Source: Gnetum montanum
Lineage: Eukaryota; Streptophyta; Gnetopsida; Gnetales; Gnetaceae
NCBI GenBank assembly: GCA_015680685.1
Contig: MNCI01002341.1
Location: forward strand, 1-64,000
Reading direction: 5' to 3'
DNA: 64,000 nt
The position numbers were made by a program, and so were the translations under genes. Position 1 is the first letter of the stretch; each line of letters starts with the position of its first letter. Under the pieces are notes generated by a model. The model ran no database searches, was not told the DNA's origin, and saw nothing but the letters and a program-made list of their open reading frames with translations. Shown one piece after another: positions 19,640 to 29,627 of this stretch.

Positions 19640-21415
19640 ACACCCCAGACTCCTGTAGATGTGAGATAATTGGACAACATCCCTTAGGATGGTCATAGTA
19701 GCAGACCTCACATCCACCATCATTGTCTGAATCAAAATTTTCAGCCTCATCGGAGTTAGAGATTTTTCCCTTACCCTTGTTATGTGCAGGGTTAAAGTTT
19801 CTCTACTTGTCTTTTCCTTTGTCACTACTTTGCTCATCTCTAGACTCTTCTACGATTTTCAAAACTGTTTCTATTCATGAGTCTAAAGAATCCCACATTT
19901 GGTCTACCTTAGCCGATACCTCCGTTGTTAACTTCTGGATCGGCACGGTCTTCCTGTTTACCAACTCTTCAAGTGGTGACTCATCCTCCTCATTACAAAA
20001 TTTCACTCCCTTCTTATGAAGGGAGGGATCACAGTTGTATTCCTCCACACTTTCTCTTTTACGTAGCTCACCGTCTTCTTGCGCTACTTGTCCCAACAAG
20101 ATTTCAACTTCATGGGCTCTTAGTTGAGAGAGTCTCCCTTGGGCGTACGTCCCAAGAGTTCTTCTCATTTCATTTCGTAGCCCATCCACGAGGTGGCAAA
20201 GTTGATCCCATTTAGCATACCCATGGCCCAGGCAACGATGTAGCAGTGTGTAGTAACGGACCATGGCAGCATCCAAGGATTCATAAGCTCCTTGTTTCCA
20301 GCCTTGGATCTGCTTACGCAAGTTAGAAACTCTAGAGTACGTTTGATATTTATTATTGAACAGTTCGAGCATCGTACTCCACATCCTGATGGTTTCTGGT
20401 TCTAAGGACCAGTACCAGCTTTCTGCTTCCTTAGTGAGTGTCCTTGGGAACAACTTGAGTTTCTGTCATTCATTGTCTATGTTCTGCAAGGCACAGGCAT
20501 CGTGGAATGCCTGTAAATGATGTTGAGGATCAGCGTTGTATCCTCCTTCAAAATGTGGGATATTATTTATGTCCAAACGCTTAATCCTACTGTCCTTTAA
20601 ATGCCTTGTGGCAATCCTAACTGCCTCTCTAATATCAAGCATACTTCAGTTTGCGAATAGGGGTTCATCATGATCATCTCTTTCATGACGTCTGTGATGT
20701 CTACGTGGTGGTTCCCTATTCTCCCTACGTCCTTGCCCTTGTCCTAACTCCTCTCGACCTTCCTATCGAGGCATTTCATCTCTTTTACCTTTACTCTCCA
20801 CGTTATGCTCATGGTGGCTGCGCCCAGATGTAGAAGGAGAGGGTGAATGATGAGATGAAGGAGAAGAAGAAGGGGATCCATCACCATGGTGATGTTTCTT
20901 ACCTTCTCTTCGGCTGCTTGGTCCCTGATTGTTGTGACGATCAATGAGTTCGTCATTAGTGCGAGTAGTTGTTCCTACCATGAACAGTTGGTGCTCACGG
21001 GGATCAGAGCCTGGAATATGTATCGTTGATCTAAGGCCTTGATGCCTAACCTCTTCACTAGAGTGAGGAGGAGGAACATCATTTTCTAAGAAACCCATTG
21101 TGAGGGGCTCCTTGTCTTCTCTTTCACTAATGACATGGGGAACCTTGCCCTTCAATAGTGAATGTTGGCTCTCCTTCCTTACATCCCGAATACGTTGGGC
21201 ATTTGTGGGACGATAATCCCTCATGCGAGATATTCCAGCAACGTATTCAGCGAATAAGTCCCGCATGCCAATCTGTGCCAATTCACAGAGAAGCATGTTC
21301 AGAACGGATCGATCTAGTGGTAAAACTATATTACCAAGCGAATCTCTCCAGCGCAACTGTTCATCCTAATGGAGGGTAAAAGTGTAATCAGGGATATACT
21401 CATCGGGATGAGTAT
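19640..21415 (-). pseudogene. Element A gag with zinc knuckle
   Basis: Read high to low: N-terminal LRWRDSLGNIVLPLDRS (~21350); a Ser/His-rich linker; the Retrotrans_gag core with RTLTKEAESWYWSLEPETI and LELFNNKYQTYSRVSNLRKQ (20453-20280); and a zinc knuckle CEVCYYDHPKGCC (~19717-19670), spaced CX2CX3HX3-4C. Open stretches are 21356-20763 and 20453-19875. Stops between them include TGA codons at ~20647 and ~20467 and a TAG near 20766. It would form the virus-like particle. Confidence 0.85.
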
Positions 21416-21417
21416 AA

Positions 21418-22031
21418 NNNNNNNNNNNNNNNNNNNNNNNNNNNNNNNNNNNNNNNNNNNNNNNNNNNNNNNNNNNNNNNNNNNNNNNNNNNNNNNNNNN
21501 NNNNNNNNNNNNNNNNNNNNNNNNNNNNNNNNNNNNNNNNNNNNNNNNNNNNNNNNNNNNNNNNNNNNNNNNNNNNNNNNNNNNNNNNNNNNNNNNNNNN
21601 NNNNNNNNNNNNNNNNNNNNNNNNNNNNNNNNNNNNNNNNNNNNNNNNNNNNNNNNNNNNNNNNNNNNNNNNNNNNNNNNNNNNNNNNNNNNNNNNNNNN
21701 NNNNNNNNNNNNNNNNNNNNNNNNNNNNNNNNNNNNNNNNNNNNNNNNNNNNNNNNNNNNNNNNNNNNNNNNNNNNNNNNNNNNNNNNNNNNNNNNNNNN
21801 NNNNNNNNNNNNNNNNNNNNNNNNNNNNNNNNNNNNNNNNNNNNNNNNNNNNNNNNNNNNNNNNNNNNNNNNNNNNNNNNNNNNNNNNNNNNNNNNNNNN
21901 NNNNNNNNNNNNNNNNNNNNNNNNNNNNNNNNNNNNNNNNNNNNNNNNNNNNNNNNNNNNNNNNNNNNNNNNNNNNNNNNNNNNNNNNNNNNNNNNNNNN
22001 NNNNNNNNNNNNNNNNNNNNNNNNNNNNNNN
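21418..22031. other. Assembly gap (614 N) in element A 5' end
   Basis: The gap hides the PBS, leader and ~610 bp of the 5' LTR. By comparison with the 3' LTR (15120-15731 missing here) and the ~255-bp leader of element E, about 860 bp would be expected, so the N length is either an estimate or the copy has a deletion. Frames running through N are artefacts. Confidence 0.95.
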
Positions 22032-22449
22032 TTGTACTCATGCGTTGCGACAAGCAGCCGATTCCTTGACTAGCCGTACACGTCCGTAGACGCTCGTAAT
22101 CAAGTCGTACTTGTGCACACTAGGAAAGCAGTAAACAAACAACAGAAAAACCATGTACTGCAAGGTTTATCCAATCAAGTTCGTCTTTATTGCCATACAC
22201 AACTTGGGTTCAGGTTTACAAGTTGCTCGAATAAAGAGCCGTTCACTCTAGGACTCCTACTGCGGGCACATGGGAAAAATTCTAACTCTGGAGTGATCAA
22301 TCTGCCAGAGCTTCGCTACTTCTAGCCAGGATTGGGAAATGAAGGAAGTGCCGCCTCTTATTTATAGATATGGTGGCGGGACGCGATATCGCGGCGGCCA
22401 CGATATCGCGTACACAATATCGCGGCCCAGTGCATGTCGCGTCTCATCA
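22032..22449 (-). repeat. 5' LTR of element A, visible part
   Basis: Aligns with 15735-16152 with few differences except in the ~75-bp U3, where the CGATATCG palindromes are arranged differently (22380-22430). The TATA box is TATAAATA, minus, at ~22362. Confidence 0.9.
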
Positions 22450-22566
22450 ACAGCAAATGCTATGTCAACGTGGCCTTGTCAATAGGGAAACAACATGTCA
22501 ATGAGGGCCCATAGACAAGGCCATGTCAATGGGGGTCCATTGATGTGACACTTTGATGCTTCATCA
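22450..22566 (-). mobile_element. Old LTR (LTR0), U3 terminus, right of element A
   Basis: The minus strand starts TGATGAAGCATCAAAGTG and continues with repeated CATTGACATG-type words. It completes the LTR interrupted by element A. No PPT-like sequence follows at 22567, so this is a 5' or solo LTR. Confidence 0.7.
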
Positions 22567-22931
22567 TATGGTCTATAATATCATGACTTACTTAGTGTAT
22601 TATGGTTTAAGGTAGTTGAATTTTTTCATTGTTTCAAGTATTATGAGTTGTGATGACTTTGTCATAAGCTTGCCATAATTTGTTTTCTATTGAAATTTCA
22701 TGAGTAACCTTGTTGTTCTTGGTGGACATGTGCTCAATTTTCCAAGTCAAAGTTGAAGTTAAAAGTTCAAAAACAAAGAGTTTAAGGAGACTTTATTAGC
22801 TAGTAAGCTTTGACAAGGCTAAAACTTCATTATTATAGTGTTACATCAGGTTGCCCAATACTAGAATTTTAAGTATGTTAAAGTGATGTTATGAATAAGA
22901 TGATTTTTATATTAAAGATATTTCTTTTGGG

Positions 22932-23080
22932 TGTTGGAACCCTAAACTAATTGTAGTATAGGTAACCCCCAAGATACATAGTTTAATTAGAATTTTATTA
23001 CTCAACATTGTGTACTAGAATCAAACCCATGACTTGAAGCTATATTAGATATGCTTACATACTATCATTTGGAGTGATGG
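22932..23080 (-). mobile_element. tRNA-derived SINE, copy 1
   Basis: The minus strand contains CAAGTCATGGGTTTGATTC (box B-like), then ACAATGTTGAGTAATAAAA and CTATGTATCTTGGGGG. The same order is found at 23222-23360 and 36488-36625. Confidence 0.65.
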
Positions 23081-23130
23081 TAAGGTGCTTATTTCTCAAG
23101 TTGTAAGACCTAGGTTTGAGCCTAGGTGTA
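23061..23130 (+). mobile_element. tRNA-like SINE head, unpaired
   Basis: GGAGTGATGGTAAGGTGC (box A-like) and GACCTAGGTTTGAGCC (box B-like) are ~35 bp apart, as in a tRNA promoter. There is no acceptor stem or foldable anticodon arm, so a SINE head is more likely than a tRNA gene. Confidence 0.45.
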
Positions 23131-23221
23131 ACTACTCGAAATAGATTAGGCTTTCTTTTATCCCTTGACTCTTTAAAGATCTTGCCTTTACAAGATGAGC
23201 ATTGAGCCTTTAGATGAATAA

Positions 23222-23360
23222 TGAGTTGTTAGCCTACTAGTAAGCTACTTGATTTGGAAACTCCAAGTCATGAATTTGATTCTTGTTGCTAAAGTCATAA
23301 AGTTCTAATTGGACTATGTATCTTGAAGTATACCATGTTCCAATTAGAATGGATTCCAAC
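23222..23360 (+). mobile_element. tRNA-derived SINE, copy 2
   Basis: GAGTTGTTAGCCTACTAGTA (box A region), then CAAGTCATGAATTTGATTC (box B), then ATAAAGTTCTAATTGGACTA and TGTATCTTGAAGTATACC. Homologous to 36488-36625 along the same order. Confidence 0.7.
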
Positions 23361-24129
23361 ACACCCTCTCATGTTACAATTAAATATATTAGAAGGTTTT
23401 TTTAGGTCAACATCACTAAAGAACATCTATATATTGTTTCTCATGTGTTATTTCATTATTAAGTTCATTATTTTACATAAAATAGCAACTTTACAACTAA
23501 CTAATCATGTCGAGTTAAAATGGTTGTTAACATTACCTGAACCTTGTTTGCAATGTGCCTCCAAAAATATGATTCCTATGTTAGGTGGCACCATGATGTT
23601 CCTTGCAGCATTTTTCTTCAGCATCTTGATTCTAGTTGATTATTATTGTTGTTAGCTAAAATGAAAGAAACATTCAATTTTGAGAAAGATAAAAGGGTAT
23701 AACATTTAGGTGGAGCTACACAAGACAAATAGTATGCGCTACAAAGACGTAACAAACCTGACTATTAATGCCATGCCACCACTACCATGATTATTATAAC
23801 AAAGTTTGGGTTTTTCCACCTCAAACCCACATGAAAGTTATACAAAACCAAACATAAAATTTTTGCAACCAAATAATAATAATGATGCATTTGTACCTAT
23901 CTTTTCACCATGATAGGCATTTTTCTTCATAGAATTTCATTCTCCAAATTAAATCTCCACTTTTATTTTATTTTTTTTGAATTCATATGTCATTTTCAAC
24001 TATTTCATCATGTTCATAGCCTTTCTAGCTCTCTATGAACTTCGATTTCATGAGAAAACTCATATTTTTTAAGATATTCAATGTGAAATTTTTTTTCCTA
24101 CAGCTCCACTGACAAAACCTTGTATATGC

Positions 24130-24615
24130 ATTAGACCCATTAATGCAAGGTAAAAATGCCTATAAATATGTATGGACCCTTAACGATTTTTCACATTTTC
24201 TTCCAAATGAAAGAAGAGTTTTTGAAATTTTCAGAGCTCAGAACCTTCCAAGAGCCATATCTTCAAACCTATTTGTCCAATTCACTCTGTTCTTTAACCT
24301 TGTCACTACTGGAGGTAAGCTCTTTGTCGTGGCGGCCACAAACCTAACGTCTTTGATGAAAAATTTTTTAGAAAAATTTCGTACTCTCACACAGATTTAA
24401 CAAAGAAATCAATATTAAAACATTAAATTATAAAATTTAAACCCTTCCAAAAAGCTCTAGTGATATTTTATGTTAAAAATAATTCAAATAATAATAAAAT
24501 AATCTATGTGCCATGATCAAAAATTAGCCTAAGTGTAAGTACCCAATGAGACAAGGTCCTAAAATGTTACAAGTTACACATTGAATCCTAATCCTTGGTT
24601 ATGTTTTGACCATAT
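24130..24615 (+). promoter_or_regulatory. LTR-like promoter segment ahead of ORF3, copy C'
   Basis: Contains TATA (GCCTATAAATATGTATGG, ~24158) and the words GGAGGTAAGCTCTTTGTCG and GCCACAAACCT, with an A/T-rich stretch to 24600. It is homologous in order to the minus-strand segment 56700-56044 before ORF3 of element E. GGAG|GTAAGC at 24311 is a good donor and would pair with the acceptor before ORF3. It may derive from the U3/R of a related LTR; promoter activity is inferred. Confidence 0.45.
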
Positions 24616-27545
24616 ATGTTATCAAAAGGGAAGCACACATAAGAATGAGGACCATCCTAACTGAGGGAGAAATGACCAAGAGTGGGAAGGAGCTAGGAGC
24701 AACCCTAGGAGAAAGAAGCAAAGATCCATGCAACTATACCTCTTTGGGAGGAGTTGAAAATGGAATCTATTAGGCAAATTCCCCAAGCTAAAATAGAGCA
24801 ATCCCACTGAGATGATGCACTAGGACTAAGACCAAGAGTTGAGGTCACTTTGACCAAAGCCTATCTTAATCAAATCAAGCCTCATGATTTCCAACATTCA
24901 GTTCTCTCATAAATGAACTTTGGATCATTCTTGGAGTTTGCTTCAAAAGTAGTCAAGATGTAGTTATAAAGCTTTCCCATGTGGCTAATCACCACTTCTA
25001 GTGGGAAGTGGTGCATGGGTGAGACCTATCTCTTTTGAAACAATTGGAAAGTAGATGCCACAATGAAGGTCAAGGACATCAGTGTGTCTTAGTCAATGAA
25101 AGCCATTACAGAGGCCCTTGGGTTACCAAAAATTGAGGCAAATATTGTTGAACTCCCAATGCAGGAAGATCTTGACATTAAGAAAAAATGGATGCAACAA
25201 TGTTATAGAGTCGATCATAAGAAGTTTGGTGCACTAACCACGATGAAATGTGCATATTTCAAGATTGCAGCCTTCCACCTCAATCCAATGGTGAGGCTAA
25301 GCAAGATCACAACTTTCTCTACTCATGCATGTACTACTTAGTAGATTCTCATTCAACCTTCCATAGCTTATCTATCTTGAGATAAAGAAGTGGTTTAAAG
25401 AAAATGAACATGGAAGGAAGGCACTCACCTTCCTATGTCTCATCCAAAAATCATGCAAGATGGGAGGCATAACATACTAGACAAATGATGCTATCTAACG
25501 TGTTCCATCCACTTCCTATGTGGAGATGATGAAGGATAAGGTGCTTGCTAAAGTAATCTAAGAAGAGGAGCAACAACCACCATCTACTCACAAAACAACA
25601 ATGGAGTCTTGTGTTGATTTTGAGCACATGCATGAGATCTGAGAGTAACTCTTGCAGGAGTAGGAGAAGTAAGTAGGAACAAGTGGCAAAGATCCATCTG
25701 TGTATCACCTAGCAATGAGTCACCTCAATGAAGTAACTGAAACAATCAACTAGATGGAAGGATGTGGGCCAATTTTCTTAGCCCAAAGAATGCAGCTATC
25801 CATGAGATCAAATCCTAGTGTTCAAGAGGTAATGGTATTCCTTTTGCAATAGTAGCAATTCCCAAAAATCTCTAGGAATGTTACTACTTTTTTAGTGCAT
25901 TTGGAGGAGGGTGAGGAAATGATTGTCTTGATGATGTAGCACCATGAGTAGGAGATCGCAACATAGGTAGTTGCTGATAGAATTGCTGAAGCATTAAATG
26001 CACCTATTGTGTTTATGCTAGACATTTCTGCACTTAGAGATGTGTAGATATCTGCAGGAACCCTTAATAGTATATTAAGTTCAACCTAGCATGAGGAGTT
26101 GCAAGACCAAGTAGTGGGAACCAAGCAACCAAGTCTAGATCTAGATACAATCACTATAACCTAGTCAGAGCTACTAGAAGCTCAAGGAAAATCCATCATA
26201 TTGGAAGGGTAGCTTCAAACAGCCTGAGCTGAAAACCAATGCTTGGCTATGGACATTGCTGAATTTAGAGATCATCTCACAGATCCCACATTTCTTAACC
26301 CTGCACTAACACATGATGAAGCCTTCAAGAAACTTGAAGCTAAGCATAAAAAGCTTGAAAATGAGAAAGAGATGGTCATCTTTGACTAGTTCATGGCCAA
26401 TGCCAAAACATATACCATTCAGAAGGACTTGATTTACATGTTCTAGGAGAATGCGATTTTGACCATAGAAAATCATTGCCTATGGAATGTTGATGTGCAG
26501 AAGCAGCAGATGCAAGATTTTATCCATCAACAATAGGAGCAACTAGCTAGAGTAAATCATGAATTGAGAAGATTCACAACTAAAAACAAAAATCTCTCCA
26601 TGGAGGAAGTCTATGCCCTTCACCAAAAATATTCAATAGAGATAGCCGCTTGGAAGAACGAGGCTCTCAAATTTGAGAGAGTCAATAATGATTATAGAGA
26701 TCAGATCAGTCTACAGAAAGAAATTAATGAAAAAGAAATTCAATTTATGAAGGCAAAGGTAAATGAGCCCCTTCAGCAACTCTAGTAAGGAGGCAATGTA
26801 TGGAAGCCTATCTTTAATGGGTTGAATGCATACAACAAAGTAGAAATCCACATGAAGGAGTTGCAGATCAAGGAGATGACAAAATACATGAAGCTTGTCA
26901 ATCTTTATTATGCAAACCTAGCGATGCTGACTACGAGTAGGTCATGGCCAAAATTGGAGAAACAAGTGTCTAGCTCGTACTTATTGTATGAGGCAAAGTT
27001 CAAGCATCATAAAAACATCAAGTAGAATCTTGAGATTACCAATGTTGAACTTGAGGTTCTCAAAGAAAAATTCGCTGATCAACGATCAACTACTAAGAAA
27101 ATGGCCAAGTAGATAAATAACTACTAGGAGCTATGTAATGCACTTAGATTATTTAATATTGAATGTAAATAGTTTGTTGTCTAGTTCGTGAATGTTAAGG
27201 AGTTATTTCCTACAATGCCCTATACATGGGATGTTCCCATTCTAGTCCACATTGATAAAGCTATGTGGATTGTCAATGATCCATGAAGTAAGGAGGAGAA
27301 GATGAAGACATTTTTGGATGCCTTTCATCTTCCACCAGAAGCTGCAACTATTGGAGGACAACCACAACCGCCTTAACGACTACATGTGCTCGAAGTATGA
27401 GAAGGATCTACGAAGCCTTAAAAGCCTCCACCACCTAGGACTATTTGATCTTCTCCAACATCTTTGCATCATTCAAGGAATTGTGCTTGTCAATTTTGTT
27501 CTAGTATTTAATTTCATTGTCTTGAACAACAAAATTTTCTAATGA
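24616..27545 (+). pseudogene. ORF3 (coiled-coil protein of unknown function), copy C'
   Basis: Ancestral frame of roughly 850-950 codons, now broken by many stops and shifts. Visible parts: KAITEALGLPKIEANIVELP and MQQCYRVDHKKFGALTTM (25096-25341), homologous to C and E. A long coiled-coil zone at 26564-26785 has MEEVYALHQKYSIEIAAW and DQISLQKEINEKEIQFMKAK. Its end is Pro-rich (FHLPPEAATIGGQPQPP, ~27330). No transmembrane or enzyme motif was found. It lies between pol and the 3' LTR, where Athila elements carry an env-like ORF; this protein does not look like an envelope. Confidence 0.6.
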
Positions 27546-27661
27546 TTGTAAACCGTGCACTATGGGCACTTAGTTTTTGCCATGTTGTTATGTGTTTGTT
27601 TCTATGTCAACAATCCCATTCCTTCCCAAATTTTGTAAATAATTCATTGATGAGTTTTCAT

Positions 27662-27676
27662 TTAATCATGGTATTA
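27662..27676 (+). other. Decayed PPT of C'
   Basis: TTAATCATGGTATTA before the LTR start TGATGAAGCATCATGG. Corresponds to GTCATGGGAGTA in element C. Confidence 0.55.
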
Positions 27677-28529
27677 TGATGAAGCATCATGGTTCGGCTA
27701 TGTCGATGAGATCTATTTGACATGATCCTGTCAATGTAGGGTTTAACTCGTGGACATGTACTTGTTGATGGGGTACCCTGTTTTGCCTATAAATGTGCAC
27801 CTTCTACTACATTTATGACATTCCTTTCATATGTTATAGTGAAGCTCTAAAAGTTTATCTACCAGAAAGTTAAAATATTTTCTGAGTACTCACAGTATAA
27901 GTCAAGGATTATATGGATCTTTATTCTAGTATTGTTGTACCTAAGCACTTCAGTGTGTGCAGTAATAAAGATGAGCTTTCTGATCAAACCTCATAGCACT
28001 TGGACTAGATTAATTGTTTCTTTAAGAATTTAATATTTAAAAAAATTCCCTTTAATGTTTTAAGTAATTAAAGTAGTTATTTAAGATAAATTAAATAGTA
28101 AACATAAGTATGAACACTTCAAGCATACATGTAACGCTTGGTAATCCTAGTAAGGCTTAACGTTTTGTCACTTAGTAGTGTTATACATGTTCAAGATGTG
28201 TATGACAAGTGGAAATGGATGCTTATGTTAGGATTAATTAAGTGTTAGCTAGTTAGATTAATTTAGTAATTAGTTACCTAATTCTTTATTCTTTATTCTT
28301 AGGCAACTTAGAACACAAAAATATAAAAATGATAAAAATCATATGCCTTAGTTATACTTAACCTACTCTTGTACTCACAAGTGTAACTGGGAAGACAATG
28401 ATTGCAATAGTTGATTCACCTCTTATACCAATGTACGTTAAAACCTAGAAGTCCTTAGAAGTTGACTGAATCATGTGTAAACGCTTGTAATACATATGGT
28501 TGGGCATAGGGTCTCCTTGCTTCTCATCA
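27677..28529 (+). repeat. 3' LTR of C' (853 bp)
   Basis: TGATGAAGCATCATGG...CTTCTCATCA, with TATA (GCCTATAAATGTGCACC) at ~27787. Aligns with the element C 3' LTR (38456-39265) in reverse orientation with clear divergence. Confidence 0.85.
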
Positions 28530-28699
28530 ATACACTTGCACTTCACAAGTAAAACTGAGAAGATAACGATCACATCTGTTAGATTTACTTCCTAGACCTA
28601 GTGCACCTAGAGAGCTAAAGTCTATGGAATTAGATGAGATCACTTAGTGAACGTTAGTGATTTATATGGTCGGGCATAGGGACCACTCGCTGCTCATCA
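28530..28699 (+). repeat. E' : terminal 170 bp of an E-type LTR, mirror of 38286-38455
   Basis: Begins with the target word ATACA and ends GCTGCTCATCA. It is followed by ATCTT, the complement of E's target duplication AAGAT, and then by the same flanking DNA as at 38285 downward. The nested E-C junction is thus present twice, mirrored. Confidence 0.85.
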
Positions 28700-28760
28700 A
28701 TCTTGGAAGAAATTCATAACCAATATTTTATTGCTAAGAAATTAATCATTACATTCATGT

Positions 28761-29260
28761 ATGGCCTTGGAATTTATAGAAAATGATTTTATATCGAGAT
28801 GTATCTATTGTAAATTGGTTTATCTTCCTCATAAACAAAGTTTTGCTTTGCACTTACATGATGTGATGCAAAAACATGATATTCAAGTCATTTGTGCTAA
28901 CTATTATTCCTGTTTTTGTTTATTTGTTGAGTTAGAAAATGCTTCTATGGTGCAACATGCCTTGGATATAGAATCAATTATACATAAGCACATAGTGTTG
29001 ATAATTTATAAGTGGATTATGGACTTTGTTGTTGAATTTAAAAAATATTCTAAATTTTTATGTTTTATCAAGTTATTTAGTCTTCCAGTCATTTTTTAGA
29101 AAGTTGAACAATAGATTGTTAGTCTTCTTTGTTTCATTAAGGATTTAGAATCTATTTCCATGCTATTTGATTATCATATATGTTTTTTTTCTTTGTTGAA
29201 ATCAATATCTTTAATTAGAAAAATTAACTAGTGTTACAAACAAGCAAGAAGACTTATATT
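28761..29260 (+). pseudogene. DUF4283-like fragment (LINE ORF1 type), left arm
   Basis: A 112-codon open frame (28761-29099), then stops. FCLFVELENASMVQHAL, then IYKWIMDFVVEFKKYS and CFIKLFSLPVIF resemble the DUF4283 order (FLF.F.......VL, then .RW...F, then W(V/I)RLP.LP..(F/Y)W). DUF4283 is common in plant LINE ORF1 proteins. Weak, pattern-based call. The mirrored copy is at 37871-38215. Confidence 0.35.
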
Positions 29261-29627
29261 CAACTAATCATATATTATATTCTTCCTAATTATTGGAACC
29301 TTTATCTTTGTGAAGGACATTTGTTTAATGCTTATTCTCATATGCTCCAAAAAAATGATGTTGAGAGAAAAAAAACGTGTTAAGGTTAACAATGAAAAGA
29401 AAAACATAATTTGAAGTTGAAAATACAAAAAAAAAAAAAAGCTACTATCAATGATAACAATGATTAAATGACAATGAAACAACTAGAGAAGAAAAAAAGT
29501 ATTTAAGGCCAATTAACTGGTTTATAGATTAGGCATAACAGTATTAGCAATTGTTTGATGGAATGCGATTCTTTGTAAGTATGTTGACCTTGTTTTTTGA
29601 AATTACTTTGCCTGTGTGTGGTGTTAG

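Larger units (their letters stand above)
15120..22449 (-). mobile_element. Gypsy element A: LTR-gag-protease-LTR, no RT or integrase
   Basis: Minus-strand element inserted in the U3 of LTR0. Order 5'->3': 5' LTR (22449 down, partly in the N gap), gag, zinc knuckle, protease fused to pol tail codons (stop at 18174), T-rich tract, ~2 kb tail with a small ORF, PPT and 3' LTR (16152-15120). The protease reading frame runs into pol's final codons without any RT, RNase H or integrase. LTR copies are nearly identical outside U3 and a 414-codon frame is open, so this is the youngest element here. Several TGA/TAG stops in gag make it inactive as written. Athila/Tat-like by PBS type, PPT and lack of a chromodomain. 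Confidence 0.88.
22567..24129. other. Unassigned AT-rich stretch with SINE copies
   Basis: No protein family was recognised. A 110-codon frame at 23323-23655 (with FIIKFIILHKIATL) has no recognisable relatives and begins in a SINE tail. Three SINE-like segments lie at 22932-23360. Confidence 0.5.
24130..28529 (+). mobile_element. Element C', mirror copy of the 3' part of element C
   Basis: ORF3 region, PPT and LTR (27677-28529) in the orientation opposite to element C. Its LTR ends at exactly the same site inside an E-type LTR as element C does (ATACA following at 28530-28534, the complement of TGTAT). It is therefore a duplicate of the same insertion carried by the inverted duplication, not an independent hit. 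Confidence 0.8.

Noticed and set aside
21369-22073. Open frames of 217-234 codons on both strands
   Set aside because: They consist almost wholly of N translated as X across the assembly gap.
23061-23130. Possible tRNA gene (boxes A and B present)
   Set aside because: No acceptor-stem pairing or anticodon arm could be drawn; it fits the SINE heads found nearby.
28530-28699. Independent insertion of an E-type element at 28.7 kb
   Set aside because: Flank and target word (ATCTT) are the exact mirror of the E junction at 38281, so it is a product of the inverted duplication.
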